Shown here piece after piece: positions 5,043 to 5,078 of a stretch of DNA of 5,078 nucleotides (position 1 is the stretch's first letter; every line of letters starts with the position of its first letter). The position numbers and the translations under genes are program-made. The stretch comes from Pseudomonadota bacterium. Its GTDB lineage: Bacteria; Pseudomonadota; Gammaproteobacteria; Burkholderiales; Casimicrobiaceae. The stretch covers positions 1 to 5,078 of the forward strand of contig JAKLIE010000177.1 of the NCBI GenBank assembly GCA_022709775.1, read 5' to 3'. The notes under the pieces are model-generated. The model saw nothing but the letters and a program-made list of their open reading frames with translations. It ran no database searches and had not been told where the DNA came from.

Positions 5043-5078
5043 CGACTAGGCGCGCCTACGTCGTCACGAGCTTCCGGT
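5034..5078. other. Unresolved right edge; possible end or start of a further gene
   Basis: Two readings are open. On the minus strand, a frame entering from the right ends RKLVTT at a TAG (5058-5056), which would make it convergent with the KAS III gene and fit a shared terminator zone. On the plus strand, the frame beginning at the CTG at 5030 reads on to TRRAYVVTSFR at the edge, faintly like a thiolase N-terminus, but it has no ATG, GTG or TTG start nearby. The palindrome TAGGCGCGCCTA (5047-5058) lies inside. I cannot choose between these from 45 bases. Confidence 0.25.

Overview
The window is very GC-rich DNA (about 70% by eye) with tightly packed genes and short gaps. It looks like a chromosomal segment of a high-GC proteobacterium, most likely a betaproteobacterium of the Burkholderiales type. 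The grounds are an RlpA lipoprotein with a SPOR domain, a DUF2784 membrane protein, a KAS III of the C-terminally extended type that opens GWGKCMPPAVLSN, and TAGAAT-type -10 hexamers. The lineage call is inference from remembered family patterns, not from a search. No rRNA, tRNA, CRISPR array, insertion sequence or phage gene is visible. No stretch longer than about 120 bases lacks a gene.

Layout. At 1-116 there is a non-coding left edge with a perfect TATAAT on the minus strand and a small inverted repeat. At 117-1103 (minus) lies rlpA, a septal/cell-wall lipoprotein. A 63-base divergent gap (1104-1166) follows. On the plus strand come three closely spaced genes: a stand-alone EVE/PUA-like domain protein (1167-1655), a class I methyltransferase with a methyltransferase regulatory domain (1669-3114), and a DUF2784 inner-membrane protein (3138-3509). 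After a 90-base gap with a promoter candidate come a small four-cysteine protein with a very basic tail (3601-3816) and a FabH-like ketoacyl-ACP synthase III with the full Cys-His-Asn triad (3897-5033). The last 45 bases are unresolved.

How they work together. RlpA acts on peptidoglycan at the septum, and the KAS III does a decarboxylative acyl condensation. The EVE, methyltransferase and DUF2784 genes are spaced like an operon, but a TAGAAT hexamer right at the EVE stop suggests the methyltransferase can also start its own transcript. Nothing in the sequence ties all six genes to one pathway, and I do not see a defence island or a biosynthetic cluster.

The most notable points are these: three of the five plus-strand stop codons lie in the loop of a perfect inverted repeat; the small CX7CX2CX5C protein carries an AT-hook-like tail; an EVE domain lacks its usual nuclease partner and sits 13 bases from a methyltransferase gene; two genes look leaderless; and the KAS III leader has an 8-bp alternating CG hairpin.
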